45,091 bases of DNA from Clostridium guangxiense (GTDB taxonomy: Bacteria > Bacillota > Clostridia > Clostridiales > Clostridiaceae). Below the pieces are notes generated by a model, which was not told the DNA's origin, made no database searches, and saw only the letters and a list, made by a program, of their open reading frames with translations. This document shows positions 27,875-36,119 of this stretch, one piece after another (positions within the stretch are counted from its first letter, which is position 1; each line of letters opens with the position of its first letter). The DNA is taken from the NCBI RefSeq assembly GCF_021043395.1, contig NZ_JAJNKE010000036.1:1-45091 (forward strand), given 5' to 3'. A program made the translations under genes and the position numbers.

Positions 27875-27899
27875 CTTCAAAAGTTGAAGTTGAATTCAA
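27875..27899. promoter_or_regulatory. Inverted repeats between exporter and tetR genes (operator candidates)
   Basis: CTTCAA-3-TTGAAG at 27875-27889 and the palindrome TTGAATTCAA at 27890-27899 sit side by side in the divergent intergenic region, close to the exporter start. TetR proteins bind such symmetric sites. Confidence 0.5.
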
Positions 27900-28011
27900 T
27901 TTCATTTCATATATTATCATCATAATTTACTTAAGTCAATATGTCTTGATTTAAATTTATTTAAGCTATACAATAAAAAAAGCTTCTATTTTATGAAAGG
28001 AGTACACTATA

Positions 28012-28647
28012 ATGGAGAAAAAAATAAAAAAGCCAACACAAAAAAGATCTATTGAAAAATATGAAAAAATTATTGAAGCCGCTTTCAAGCTTTTTAATGA
28101 AAAAGGTTATTTTAATACCACTACTACAGATATTGCTAAAGAAGCCAATATTGCCACAGGATCTGTATATACATATTTTAACGATAAAAAGGATATTTAT
28201 ATTGAAATTTCAAATAGAATAAGCAAAAATATATTTGAACCTACTGAAAGTTTTTGGGAAGAAAACAAGAAATTAGACTTTAAAGACATAAAAAATGTAA
28301 AAAAGATTTTTAAAATTTTTATTAAAGACATGATGAATCATCACAACTTTTCAAAGCTTTTTCATGATGACATGACAGCTCTAAAACTTCTAGATAAGGA
28401 TATTGCCTTATTAGATAAAAAAGATTCCAAGGCACGTATAGAACGTACAAGAAACATACTCAATCTGCTCTCCATCCCTTTTAAGAATAAAGATGCTTTT
28501 GATATATTTCTTCACTACTGTAATGTTCTAATAGATGATGTTTGTCATCAAGTTCTCTATGATAATTCTATTAAAAATACGGATTTATATATTGAACAGG
28601 CGGTAGAAATGCTGTGCACTTTGTTAAAAAATACGGCAGATATTTAA
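28012..28647 (+). CDS. TetR family repressor
   Basis: 211 residues. The N-terminal 60 form the TetR helix-turn-helix: IIEAAFKLFNEKGYFNTTTT, DIAKEANIATGSVYTYFNDK. The C-terminal domain is helical and ligand specific. AAAGGAG precedes the ATG. It is transcribed away from the DHA2 exporter and probably represses that gene and itself. A good terminator follows its stop. Confidence 0.92.
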   Translation: MEKKIKKPTQKRSIEKYEKIIEAAFKLFNEKGYFNTTTTDIAKEANIATGSVYTYFNDKKDIYIEISNRISKNIFEPTESFWEENKKLDFKDIKNVKKIFKIFIKDMMNHHNFSKLFHDDMTALKLLDKDIALLDKKDSKARIERTRNILNLLSIPFKNKDAFDIFLHYCNVLIDDVCHQVLYDNSIKNTDLYIEQAVEMLCTLLKNTADI

Positions 28648-28649
28648 GT

Positions 28650-28690
28650 AAGGGTACTGCATGAAGTGCAGCACCCTTTAATAAAATAAT
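28650..28690 (+). terminator. Terminator after tetR
   Basis: AAGGGT (28650-28655) and CTGCA pair with TGCAG and ACCCTT (to 28678); a TTTA and AT-rich run follows. It begins three bases after the tetR stop. Confidence 0.7.
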
Positions 28691-28799
28691 TTTATTTACA
28701 ATTAAATTATTCACTTTTTAATGTTTAAATACATAATAAAATACACCCTCAAATTAAAGAAAGTGCCATAATAAGCTATATGTAAATTATAATATTATA

Positions 28800-29123
28800 T
28801 TAATTAACTGCCTTTAAGTCTGCAATATCATAGCAATTTGTTCTTGTAACATTTTTCAATGTATGAATATCTTTTTTTATTTCTTCAATACCTTGCTTAG
28901 TTTCTGTTTTAAATTCTGTCAAATCAGCAGTTTGCTCATGAACTCCATCAAGTTTTTTCTCAATCCTCTTTTGTCCTTCTTCTAAATTGCTAATTTTGTT
29001 TTCCATATTATCAAATCTATCATCGATCATGTTAAACCTGTTATCCATTTTGTCAAGTCTACTTTCCACACTATCGAATCGGCTTTCTAATCTCTTTAAT
29101 ATTTCAAGCATTTCATTTTCCAT
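28800..29123 (-). CDS. Coiled-coil protein with heptad-like repeats
   Basis: 107 residues forming nearly continuous coiled coil. Seven-residue units recur: RFDSVES, RLDKMDN, RFNMIDD, RFDNMEN, then KISNLEE and RIEKKLD. This pattern occurs in trimeric or tetrameric coiled coils and in small clostridial proteins of unknown role. ATG 29123 follows GAGGTGAT. No membrane or enzymatic part is present. Confidence 0.75.
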   Translation of the reverse strand: MENEMLEILKRLESRFDSVESRLDKMDNRFNMIDDRFDNMENKISNLEEGQKRIEKKLDGVHEQTADLTEFKTETKQGIEEIKKDIHTLKNVTRTNCYDIADLKAVN

Positions 29124-29300
29124 GAATATCACCTCGCTTTATATAATTTTATCTTACTTCTGATATTATTACAATATTATAATTCATATTTTATTATTCC
29201 AACTTTTAACTATAGTTCACATCAATTATAGATAGACAACCTGAAAATTTAAAATAGCTGATGTTATAATTTTACAAGTAATATTTTGTATGATTTAATC

Positions 29301-29400
29301 AGTTGACAATGGACAGAGAACAATCGACAGTTAAGGATGATTTACCTTTTGCTTCGCTTAGGTTAATCTTAAAACTTAATAGTGTCAATTGTACTTTGTA
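29301..29400. repeat. Intergenic hairpin repeat, copy 1
   Basis: The 311-bp gap before tag holds a degenerate element with TTGACAAT near the left and GTCAATTGTAC near the right end. Inside, AAGGATGATTTACC and GGTTAATCTT form a stem around TTTTGCTTCGCTTA. A related block lies at 31345-31550, which shares AAGGATGATT and AATCT-AAA but has different stem bases. Confidence 0.5.
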
Positions 29401-29443
29401 CTCTGAATGAAATTCCAGTTTATCAAGATAAATTTAGTATTAG

Positions 29444-30028
29444 TTATTTCAAACTTTCAAGGTGTTCATCTATATTAAAAGAATGATACTGACATGATAT
29501 TATATGGTCATCAATCATCCCTATCGCCTGCATAAATGAGTAAATTATGAGAGGCCCAACAAATTTAAAGTTTCTCTTCTTCAAATCCTTACTAATTTTC
29601 TGTGACAGTTCAGTTTCTGCTGGAACTTCAGCTTCACTTTTCCAATTATTTATAATAGGTTTAAAGTCTACATACTTCCATAAATAATTAGAAAAGCTTC
29701 CAAACTCATCTTGTATTTTTAATATTTCTAATGCATTGTTTCTTACTGATTTAAGCTTTAACTTGTTTTTAATTACAGCATATTTCTGTCTTATTTCTTC
29801 AAGTTCCTCGTCACTAAGCTTTGAACAATACACAATATCGAAATTATTAAAAGCTTTTTTATACTCCTCCCTTTTAGAAAGCACAGTATTCCAGGATAGC
29901 CCCGCCTGAGCTCCCTCCAACGAAAGCATCTCAAATATATATCTATCATCATAACTTGATACACACCATTCTTTATCATGATATTCTTGCATTGTTTGAT
30001 TTTTTCCAGGCCATGCACAATTATCCAT
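29444..30028 (-). CDS. tag: DNA-3-methyladenine glycosylase I
   Basis: 194 residues, full length for Tag. It has CAWPGKNQTMQEYHDKEWCV at the start, the catalytic-site segment MLSLEGAQAGLSWNTVLSKR and the C-terminal Zn-binding region DHIISCQYH. Tag removes 3-methyladenine from alkylated DNA as a base-excision repair step. ATG 30028 is kept because the protein begins where the family does. It has no operon partner. Confidence 0.92.
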   Translation of the reverse strand: MDNCAWPGKNQTMQEYHDKEWCVSSYDDRYIFEMLSLEGAQAGLSWNTVLSKREEYKKAFNNFDIVYCSKLSDEELEEIRQKYAVIKNKLKLKSVRNNALEILKIQDEFGSFSNYLWKYVDFKPIINNWKSEAEVPAETELSQKISKDLKKRNFKFVGPLIIYSFMQAIGMIDDHIISCQYHSFNIDEHLESLK

Positions 30029-30250
30029 ATAATCACTCCAATCATTTCTAAGTAGAATTATTATAACATTTCTATTTAGATAACTAAATGTCCTATTACA
30101 TTAAATCTTCATATTAACATAAAGGATTATTATATCTCTCTTTACCAGAAGCTCATTTAAATACTATATTAACTCCTTTGTGCAACAGTTTATACGTCTA
30201 AAAATCTACACTTTTATTTGAATATCTTTGTCCAATATATTTGTATACTC

Positions 30251-30460
30251 TTATTCATCTTTAACGATACTTACAATATCAGTTATAGTTAACCAAAAAC
30301 CTATTACAGCCATTATAACAGCGAATGGAATTCCAATTATATTCAAATTATCCTCCATTCTATTACAGATTATTATTATAAGTCCTATAGAGCCTATAAC
30401 GCAGCTAATTTCTATAGCTAAAAAAAATAAGTTAAGAAGAACACCAAAAAATCTCTCCAT
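30251..30460 (-). CDS. Small membrane protein (69 aa)
   Basis: Two hydrophobic helices, LLNLFFLAIEISCVIGSIGL and IGIPFAVIMAVIGFWLTITD, joined by a short CNRMEDN loop, with acidic ends. AGGGGGGGAAAATT precedes the ATG, strong evidence of translation. No family recognised. Confidence 0.65.
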   Translation of the reverse strand: MERFFGVLLNLFFLAIEISCVIGSIGLIIIICNRMEDNLNIIGIPFAVIMAVIGFWLTITDIVSIVKDE

Positions 30461-30734
30461 AATTTTCCCCCCCTACTTTTATAATATGGAATTTTCTTCT
30501 GCTGTAGCATTCCTTTTTGTAAAAGTAATTGGATATATGAAGATATATCATTTATAAATTCTTCTATTTCATTTAAAGCTTTAACTGACACTGGTAAAAC
30601 CTAATCATAAAATAATTAATAATATTTTAAAAATTTGCTTATAATATAACAAATATCATGATTTAATCACCATTATTATAAGTTTTTTTTAATTAGAAGA
30701 GTATTTTGTTGAAATTTAAATAATAAAAGCATTA

Positions 30735-30776
30735 TTGCACCCCTATTCAATATGTATTAGTATATACATATTGAAT
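30735..30776 (+). promoter_or_regulatory. Promoter of the glycine riboswitch transcript with 13-bp palindrome
   Basis: TTGCAC (30735-30740) and TAGTAT (30758-30763) have a 17-base spacer. ATTCAATATGTAT (30745-30757) and ATACATATTGAAT (30764-30776) are perfect inverted repeats around the -10 box, so the site could be a repressor operator as well as a promoter. The 250 bp upstream (30480-30730) holds nothing I can support. Confidence 0.65.
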
Positions 30777-30789
30777 TTTAATAGTTCAG

Positions 30790-30977
30790 ATGAAGACAGC
30801 GGGAGAGTTATGGCTATTGCCATTCACCGAAGAAGTAAATCTTTCAGGTATGTATTTAAATAAATTTATTTAAATAGAGATGACCGCTATTGGATGAACC
30901 CTTGGAGAGACTCTTAAAGAGCACCGAAGGAGCAAGCCGCAAAGGTGAAACTCTCAGGTAAAAGGACAGGGACAGAT
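30790..30977 (+). ncRNA. Tandem glycine riboswitch
   Basis: Two aptamers are visible. The first runs from AGCGGGAGAG through CACCGAAGAAG and TTTCAGGT to GACCGCT (about 30798-30889). The second has GGAGAGACTC, GAGCACCGAAGGAGCAAGCC, GCAAAGGTGAAACTCTCAGG and GGACAGGGACAGA (about 30904-30975). These conserved CACCGAAG/AAACTCTCAGG blocks are diagnostic of the gcvT/glycine family. Glycine riboswitches often turn on catabolism or transport genes; here the next gene on this strand is a glycine/alanine/serine permease about 670 bp further. Confidence 0.95.
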
Positions 30978-31184
30978 AACATATCTTACAAAAGTAATAT
31001 ATTGCTAAGAGAATGTGAAAATGATACTCTACATGCTTTACTGTACCGCACATAAAACCTCATGAGTGGCTCGTAAAAAAGAATATCTATATTTTTCACA
31101 TGACCTATAGGTTACTTCATTTAGATCTTATCTATTCCCATTTGTATCTCCAATCACAAAATACTTATAGTAAAAGGCTTTTAA

Positions 31185-31282
31185 AGATAAACCACCTTGA
31201 AACTTGAAATTTATTTGCACCAAAATGCTGTCTTCTGGACATTATGGTGAACATGAATTTTAATAGTTGAAATGGTTTATCT
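31185..31282. repeat. Palindromic element between riboswitch and permease (A)
   Basis: AGATAAACCA (31185-31194) and TGGTTTATCT (31273-31282) are exact inverted repeats; inside, CACCAAAATG and CATTATGGTG pair with one mismatch. The element forms one long hairpin of about 98 nt. Ahead of it, 30978-31184 shows weak pairing of ATGTGAAAAT near 31012 with ATTTTTCACAT near 31093, possibly part of the riboswitch expression platform. Confidence 0.6.
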
Positions 31283-31344
31283 ATATAGATAGAAAACCTT
31301 AAAGTTTTAAAATCTATTTGGTAAGTTTTACAAATAATTTATAA

Positions 31345-31550
31345 ATATTAAGAGCAAAGAGTAGAGTGAAGGATGATTATCTTCCTTTCGTCAGATAAAT
31401 CTAAAATTATATAAAAACAAATGATGTTCAGTTGGCTGAACGAACATAATAAGGTATTATGTTGAAATGGCATCAGCAGCAAGTTTTAGATTTTCTGCAA
31501 AAGCAGAAAATCATCCATCACTTTACTCTTTTCTCTCTACTCTATAATTT
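31345..31550. repeat. Hairpin repeat, copy 2, between riboswitch and permease (B)
   Basis: Near-identical arms of about 23 bp (AAAGAGTAGAGTGAAGGATG at left, its complement with two changes near 31510-31535) enclose three inner hairpins: GATTATCT with AGATAAATC, GTTCAG with CTGAAC, AACATAAT with ATTATGTT, and a fourth, GATTTTCTGC with GCAGAAAATC, near the right arm. A MITE-like insertion or a conserved RNA. The related copy lies at 29301-29400. Confidence 0.6.
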
Positions 31551-31647
31551 ACCAAAATTAAATGTTACCAAAAAATTTTTTCTAAATTTTAACCTTTCAA
31601 GTTTTTCATCTATATCAAGTGCCTTTTGACTAAAATGGAGGAATAAA

Positions 31648-33042
31648 ATGGATCAACTAAAATCACAAAATGAAAATTTATCAAGAGGACTAAAAAATCG
31701 TCACGTTCAATTACTTGCCATTGGAGGTGCAATTGGTACCGGGTTATTCCTTGGTTCAGGCAGATCCATTCACTTGGCTGGTCCATCTATTTTATTTGCC
31801 TATATGATAACAGGTGGAATTTGTTTTTTGGTTATGCGTGCCCTTGGGGAATTACTGCTTTCTAATTTAAACTACCATTCCTTTGTGGACTTTGTGCAGG
31901 ATTATCTTGGAAACGGAGCAGCATTTATCACTGGATGGACCTACTGGTTCTGCTGGATTTCACTTGCTATGGCTGATGTAACTGCCGCTGGACTTTATGT
32001 ACAATACTGGTTCCCAAATATACCTAGATGGATTCCAAGCCTTGTAGTTCTCGTGATTTTGCTAATTATGAATCTTACCGCAGTAAAGCTATTTGGTGAA
32101 ATGGAATTCTGGTTTGCCTTAATTAAGGTTGTTGCAATTTTAGCACTAATTATACTTGGTACATTCATGATTATTAAAGGATTTTCTACAAATGCTGGTG
32201 TATCTAGCTTTGCAAACCTTTGGAAGCATGGAGGTTTATTTCCAAATGGAGTGAGCGGTTTTATACTTTCCTTTCAAATGGTTGTATTTGCTTTTACTGG
32301 AATTGAGTTAGTAGGACTTACAGCTGGTGAAACTGAAAATCCAGAACATGTTATCCCAAGGGCTATTGACAATATTCCAATTAGAATTATTATTTTCTAT
32401 ATCGGAGCACTTGCTGTTATTATGAGCATATACCCATGGAATTCAATCAATCCAGATAAAAGCCCATTTGTGCAGGTATTTGCTGCAGTTGGAATTACAG
32501 CAGCAGCAAGTATTGTAAATTTCGTTGTACTAACATCAGCTGCATCCGCTTGTAACAGCGGTATTTTTAGCACGAGCCGTATGGTTTACTCTCTTGCTAA
32601 AGAAAATAATGCACCTAGATCAATGAAAAGTTTAACTTCTCATAAAATACCTGCTAATGCCACAATATTTTCTGCAGCTGTTCTTTTAATTGCAGTTGTT
32701 TTGAACTATATTATGCCAGAAGGAGTATTTGTACTGATTACAAGCGTATCAACATTCTGCTTTATCTTCATTTGGGCAATTATAGTTATCTGCCATATAA
32801 GATATCACAAAGCTAACCCTGAGCTTGCTGCTAAAAGCAAATTCAAGATGCCATTTTACCCAATCGCCAACTATATAATTCTAGCATTTTTTGCTTTTGT
32901 TATAGTTACATTGGCACTTAATAATGAAACTCGTGTAGCTCTATTTATAACACCTGTATGGTTTATAATGCTCTGGGGAATCTACAAGATACTTAAATCA
33001 AAAGCAAAAAATGAAGAAGATGTTAAAACGGATTTAGCATAG
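31648..33042 (+). CDS. cycA: CycA-type glycine/D-alanine/D-serine permease
   Basis: 464 residues with 12 predicted membrane segments. The AAT family signature is clear in LLAIGGAIGTGLFLGSGRSI, RALGELLLSNLNYHSFVDFV, FITGWTYWFCWISLAMADVT and FAFTGIELVGLTAGETENPE. The overall wording of the helices closely follows E. coli CycA. It imports small neutral amino acids with protons. ATGGAGGAATAAAATG gives a good start. The glycine riboswitch upstream fits a glycine transporter. A palindromic element directly follows the gene. Confidence 0.9.
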   Translation: MDQLKSQNENLSRGLKNRHVQLLAIGGAIGTGLFLGSGRSIHLAGPSILFAYMITGGICFLVMRALGELLLSNLNYHSFVDFVQDYLGNGAAFITGWTYWFCWISLAMADVTAAGLYVQYWFPNIPRWIPSLVVLVILLIMNLTAVKLFGEMEFWFALIKVVAILALIILGTFMIIKGFSTNAGVSSFANLWKHGGLFPNGVSGFILSFQMVVFAFTGIELVGLTAGETENPEHVIPRAIDNIPIRIIIFYIGALAVIMSIYPWNSINPDKSPFVQVFAAVGITAAASIVNFVVLTSAASACNSGIFSTSRMVYSLAKENNAPRSMKSLTSHKIPANATIFSAAVLLIAVVLNYIMPEGVFVLITSVSTFCFIFIWAIIVICHIRYHKANPELAAKSKFKMPFYPIANYIILAFFAFVIVTLALNNETRVALFITPVWFIMLWGIYKILKSKAKNEEDVKTDLA

Positions 33043-33056
33043 AATAACACTAAAAA

Positions 33057-33160
33057 AGGGGCTGTTGTACTAAATATAAAAAATTGCGAATTAATTAGAG
33101 TGAAGGGTTTTAACTTCACTATTAAGATTGCCTCGCAATTTTTTCAGTTGAGCAGCCCCT
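33057..33160. repeat. MITE-like 104-bp palindromic element between convergent genes
   Basis: Both ends read AGGGGCTG (right end as complement). The arms also share an ACT, AAAAAATTGCGA and GAGTGAAG/TAGTGAAG, so nearly the whole element folds on itself. It could terminate transcription from both sides. GGGGCTG ends recall some insertion sequences of Gram-positive bacteria, so it may be a non-autonomous derivative; that is inference. Confidence 0.6.
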
Positions 33161-33191
33161 ATCAATAACATACTAGCAAACTTTCGTCTAG

Positions 33192-33944
33192 TCATAATGA
33201 TCGATATTCTTTAGGCGAATGATTGGTTATTTTCCTAAAATTGCGATGGAAGGTCCTTAAGTTGTTATAACCACAATTGGCTGCAACTTCATCAATTGAC
33301 TGATTGGTATTTTTTAGTAAATAACATGCTTGTGAAATTCTATAATGATTTAAATAATCAGTGAAACTCATGTTCATCAACTTAACAAACAGTTTTGATA
33401 AATAAGGATAATCGTACTGCAGATGTTTTGCAACGGTTTTTAATGTGCAATCGGCAAAGTAATGTTTTTCTATATAAAGCAGAATTTTATAGAGCACCTT
33501 TGTTTGAGATGATTGCTCAATGGGAACAAATAACGTCTGATTTATCAAATCAGCGCAGGCAGCATATAGAAAGCTTTTCTTGCTATATATACAATTCATT
33601 TTTTCCAGATCAAACTTTCCATCAAAATGCAGTACATTGTCATCTGGAATAACACCTTTGAACTTCATGAAAAAATCACCGATTAGCTCTGGTGAGAAAA
33701 GGATAATCGTAATCTCGGAATAATCAATAGTCTTAAATTCATGCAGCTGATTATTAAAAATAAATACCAAATCATTTTTCTTAATCAGATATTCTTTTTG
33801 ATCAATAGATACAGATAACTGCCCATCATTGACAAAGATTAGCTCATATGCCCGGTGAAAATGAAGTGGAAAATGATAATTCCTTAATGGAAAAGACCTA
33901 AACAATTCTTTTTCACAAACTCCATGCTTTTCAAAAAACACCAT
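33192..33944 (-). CDS. AraC family regulator
   Basis: 250 residues. N-terminal cupin sensor with PLHFHRAYELIFVNDGQLSV; C-terminal double helix-turn-helix with TLKTVAKHLQYDYPYLSKLF and the family signature SIDEVAANCGYNNLRTFHRN, FRKITNHSPKEYR. The cupin His residues are in place, so it may bind a sugar. AGGAG precedes ATG 33944. It is divergent from the GH120 gene 119 bp away and probably controls it in response to xylo-oligosaccharides. Confidence 0.9.
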   Translation of the reverse strand: MVFFEKHGVCEKELFRSFPLRNYHFPLHFHRAYELIFVNDGQLSVSIDQKEYLIKKNDLVFIFNNQLHEFKTIDYSEITIILFSPELIGDFFMKFKGVIPDDNVLHFDGKFDLEKMNCIYSKKSFLYAACADLINQTLFVPIEQSSQTKVLYKILLYIEKHYFADCTLKTVAKHLQYDYPYLSKLFVKLMNMSFTDYLNHYRISQACYLLKNTNQSIDEVAANCGYNNLRTFHRNFRKITNHSPKEYRSL

Positions 33945-34063
33945 AATTTTTTCTCCTAATAAAAAACACAAATATTGTCTTAAAGTATACTACATTTTGA
34001 ATAGAACTAACAACTCCTATTTCTTATAATAAAAGAAAACGAATTCAAGGAGGATTTAAAATT

Positions 34064-35980
34064 ATGGAATATCATGTAGCAAAAACCGGTTCTGATCAAG
34101 GTCAAGGAACTACGCAAGATCCATTTCTAACAATAAATAAAGCGGCTTCTGTTGCTATTGCTGGAGACACAGTTACCGTCCATGAAGGGATATATCGTGA
34201 ATGGGTAAACCCAAGATACAAAGGATTAAGCAATAAAAGAAGGATTATTTATGAGTCCGCAGAAGGTGAAAAAGTAGTTATCAAAGGCTCAGAGCACATT
34301 CAAGATTGGCAGCATATTGAGGGAAATGTATGGAAAGTAGTACTTCCGAATACATTTTTCGGTGACTATAATCCATATGTAAAAGAAGTGTTTGGAGATT
34401 GGCTCGTCAAAACTGAAGAAACCAAGCATTTAGGGGATGTCTATCTAAATGGCATGTCTTTTTATGAGGTCAGTCGTTATGAACAACTGCTTAATCCAAG
34501 TATCAGAACAGAAATATTGGATAACTGGACACAAAAAATTGTCCCTGTCCACAATCGAGAACAAACGAAATATGTTTGGTTTACAGAAAAGGATGCTGAT
34601 AATACAACTATTTATGCAAATTTCCAGGGTGCTGATCCAAACAAAGAATTTGTTGAAATAAATGTGCGTAGATCTTGTTTCTATCCTAAAGAAACAGGTA
34701 TTGATTATATAACTGTAAGAGGCTTTGAAATGGCACATGCAGCAACACCATGGGCGCCTCCGACAGCAGATCAGCCGGGACTAATTGGTGCAAATTGGAG
34801 TAAAGGTTGGATTATTGAAAACAATGTCATTCATGATGCAAAATGCAGTGCTATCAGCATTGGTAAAGAGGCCTCCACAGGGAATAACTACCGTTCTATT
34901 CGTAAAGATAAGCCTGGATATCAATACCAGTTAGAAGCTGTCTTTTCTGCTGAACGAAATGGTTGGAGCAAGGAAAAAATTGGTTCCCATATTATACGTA
35001 ACAATACCATCTATGATTGCGGTCAAAATGGGATTGTAGGTCACTTAGGATGTATCTTTAGTGAAATCCATCACAACCATATTTACAATATTGCTCTAAA
35101 ACGTGAATTCTACGGTTATGAAATTGCAGGAATCAAGCTTCATGCAGCCATAGATGTCCAGATTCATCATAACCGCATTCATGACTGCTCTTTAGGCTTG
35201 TGGTCAGATTGGCAGACACAAGGAACAAGGATCAGCAAGAACCTATTCTATAACAATAATCGTGATTTATTTGTGGAAATAAGCCACGGACCATATATTG
35301 TAGATCATAATATCTTGGCTTCTGAACACAGCATAGATAATGCATCACAAGGCGGAGCATATATCAACAATCTAATCTGCGGTAAGATGGCTCAATGGAA
35401 AGGGTTAGATCGTTCCACACAATATCACCTTCCACATAGTACTAAAATCGCAGGTTTTTCATTTGTTTACGGTGGAGATGATCGTTTCTACAATAATATC
35501 TTCATTGGAAAAGATGGTCTAGAGGGTATTGGAACATCTCATTATAAAAATTATACAACGTCATTAAAAGAATACATGGAAAAAGTCAATAAAAAGCCTG
35601 GAGATCTTGAAGAATTTGTATTAGTAGAACAACCTGTTTACATTAATAACAACGCATATTTCAATGGAGCAGAGTCATTTGAAAGAGAAAATTATAATCT
35701 TGTTGATAAAAGTTTTAACCCAAACTTCCGTATTATTGATAAAGGAGAAGAAGTATATCTTTTCTGTGAATTTCCAGAAAGCTTCGAGAATATTCTCGGC
35801 GAAGTTCAATCCACAGCAACATTAACTCGGGTACGTATCGTTGATGCTGAATTTGAAAATCCAGATGGTAGTGCTGTAATCCTAGATAATGATTTTCTAG
35901 ACGTGCAGAAAGCTTTCAAAAATTCATTAGGACCAATTTCACTTTTGAAAAAAGGTAAAAATTATATTAAAGTTTGGTGA
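34064..35980 (+). CDS. GH120 beta-xylosidase (parallel beta-helix)
   Basis: 638 residues without a signal peptide, so intracellular. It starts YHVAKTGSDQGQGTTQDPFL, a parallel beta-helix entry, and continues with NNTIYDCGQNGIVGHLG-like coils. From memory it follows Thermoanaerobacterium XylC, founder of GH120, along its length; the catalytic pair Asp382 and Glu405 falls exactly at these residue numbers here (LWSDWQ and FVEISHG). It should release xylose from short xylo-oligosaccharides. AAGGAGG and a TATAAT (34025-34030) lie upstream, and the divergent AraC gene is the likely regulator. The reading of the family rests on memory, but the residue match is direct. Confidence 0.9.
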   Translation: MEYHVAKTGSDQGQGTTQDPFLTINKAASVAIAGDTVTVHEGIYREWVNPRYKGLSNKRRIIYESAEGEKVVIKGSEHIQDWQHIEGNVWKVVLPNTFFGDYNPYVKEVFGDWLVKTEETKHLGDVYLNGMSFYEVSRYEQLLNPSIRTEILDNWTQKIVPVHNREQTKYVWFTEKDADNTTIYANFQGADPNKEFVEINVRRSCFYPKETGIDYITVRGFEMAHAATPWAPPTADQPGLIGANWSKGWIIENNVIHDAKCSAISIGKEASTGNNYRSIRKDKPGYQYQLEAVFSAERNGWSKEKIGSHIIRNNTIYDCGQNGIVGHLGCIFSEIHHNHIYNIALKREFYGYEIAGIKLHAAIDVQIHHNRIHDCSLGLWSDWQTQGTRISKNLFYNNNRDLFVEISHGPYIVDHNILASEHSIDNASQGGAYINNLICGKMAQWKGLDRSTQYHLPHSTKIAGFSFVYGGDDRFYNNIFIGKDGLEGIGTSHYKNYTTSLKEYMEKVNKKPGDLEEFVLVEQPVYINNNAYFNGAESFERENYNLVDKSFNPNFRIIDKGEEVYLFCEFPESFENILGEVQSTATLTRVRIVDAEFENPDGSAVILDNDFLDVQKAFKNSLGPISLLKKGKNYIKVW

Positions 35981-36119
35981 TTCACTTATTGAGTACGCTT
36001 TAAACAAGGTTTGGCTTCTTAACCTATATTTAACATTTGCATAATTTTCTTTTAATGTATTTCCTATACTATATTCTTTGTAACAAACTTACAATTTTAA
36101 GAATTGAGGGGGAACATTA

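Noticed and set aside
30856-31053. Open frame opposite the glycine riboswitch
   Set aside because: It lies across a conserved RNA structure and shows no protein-like features.
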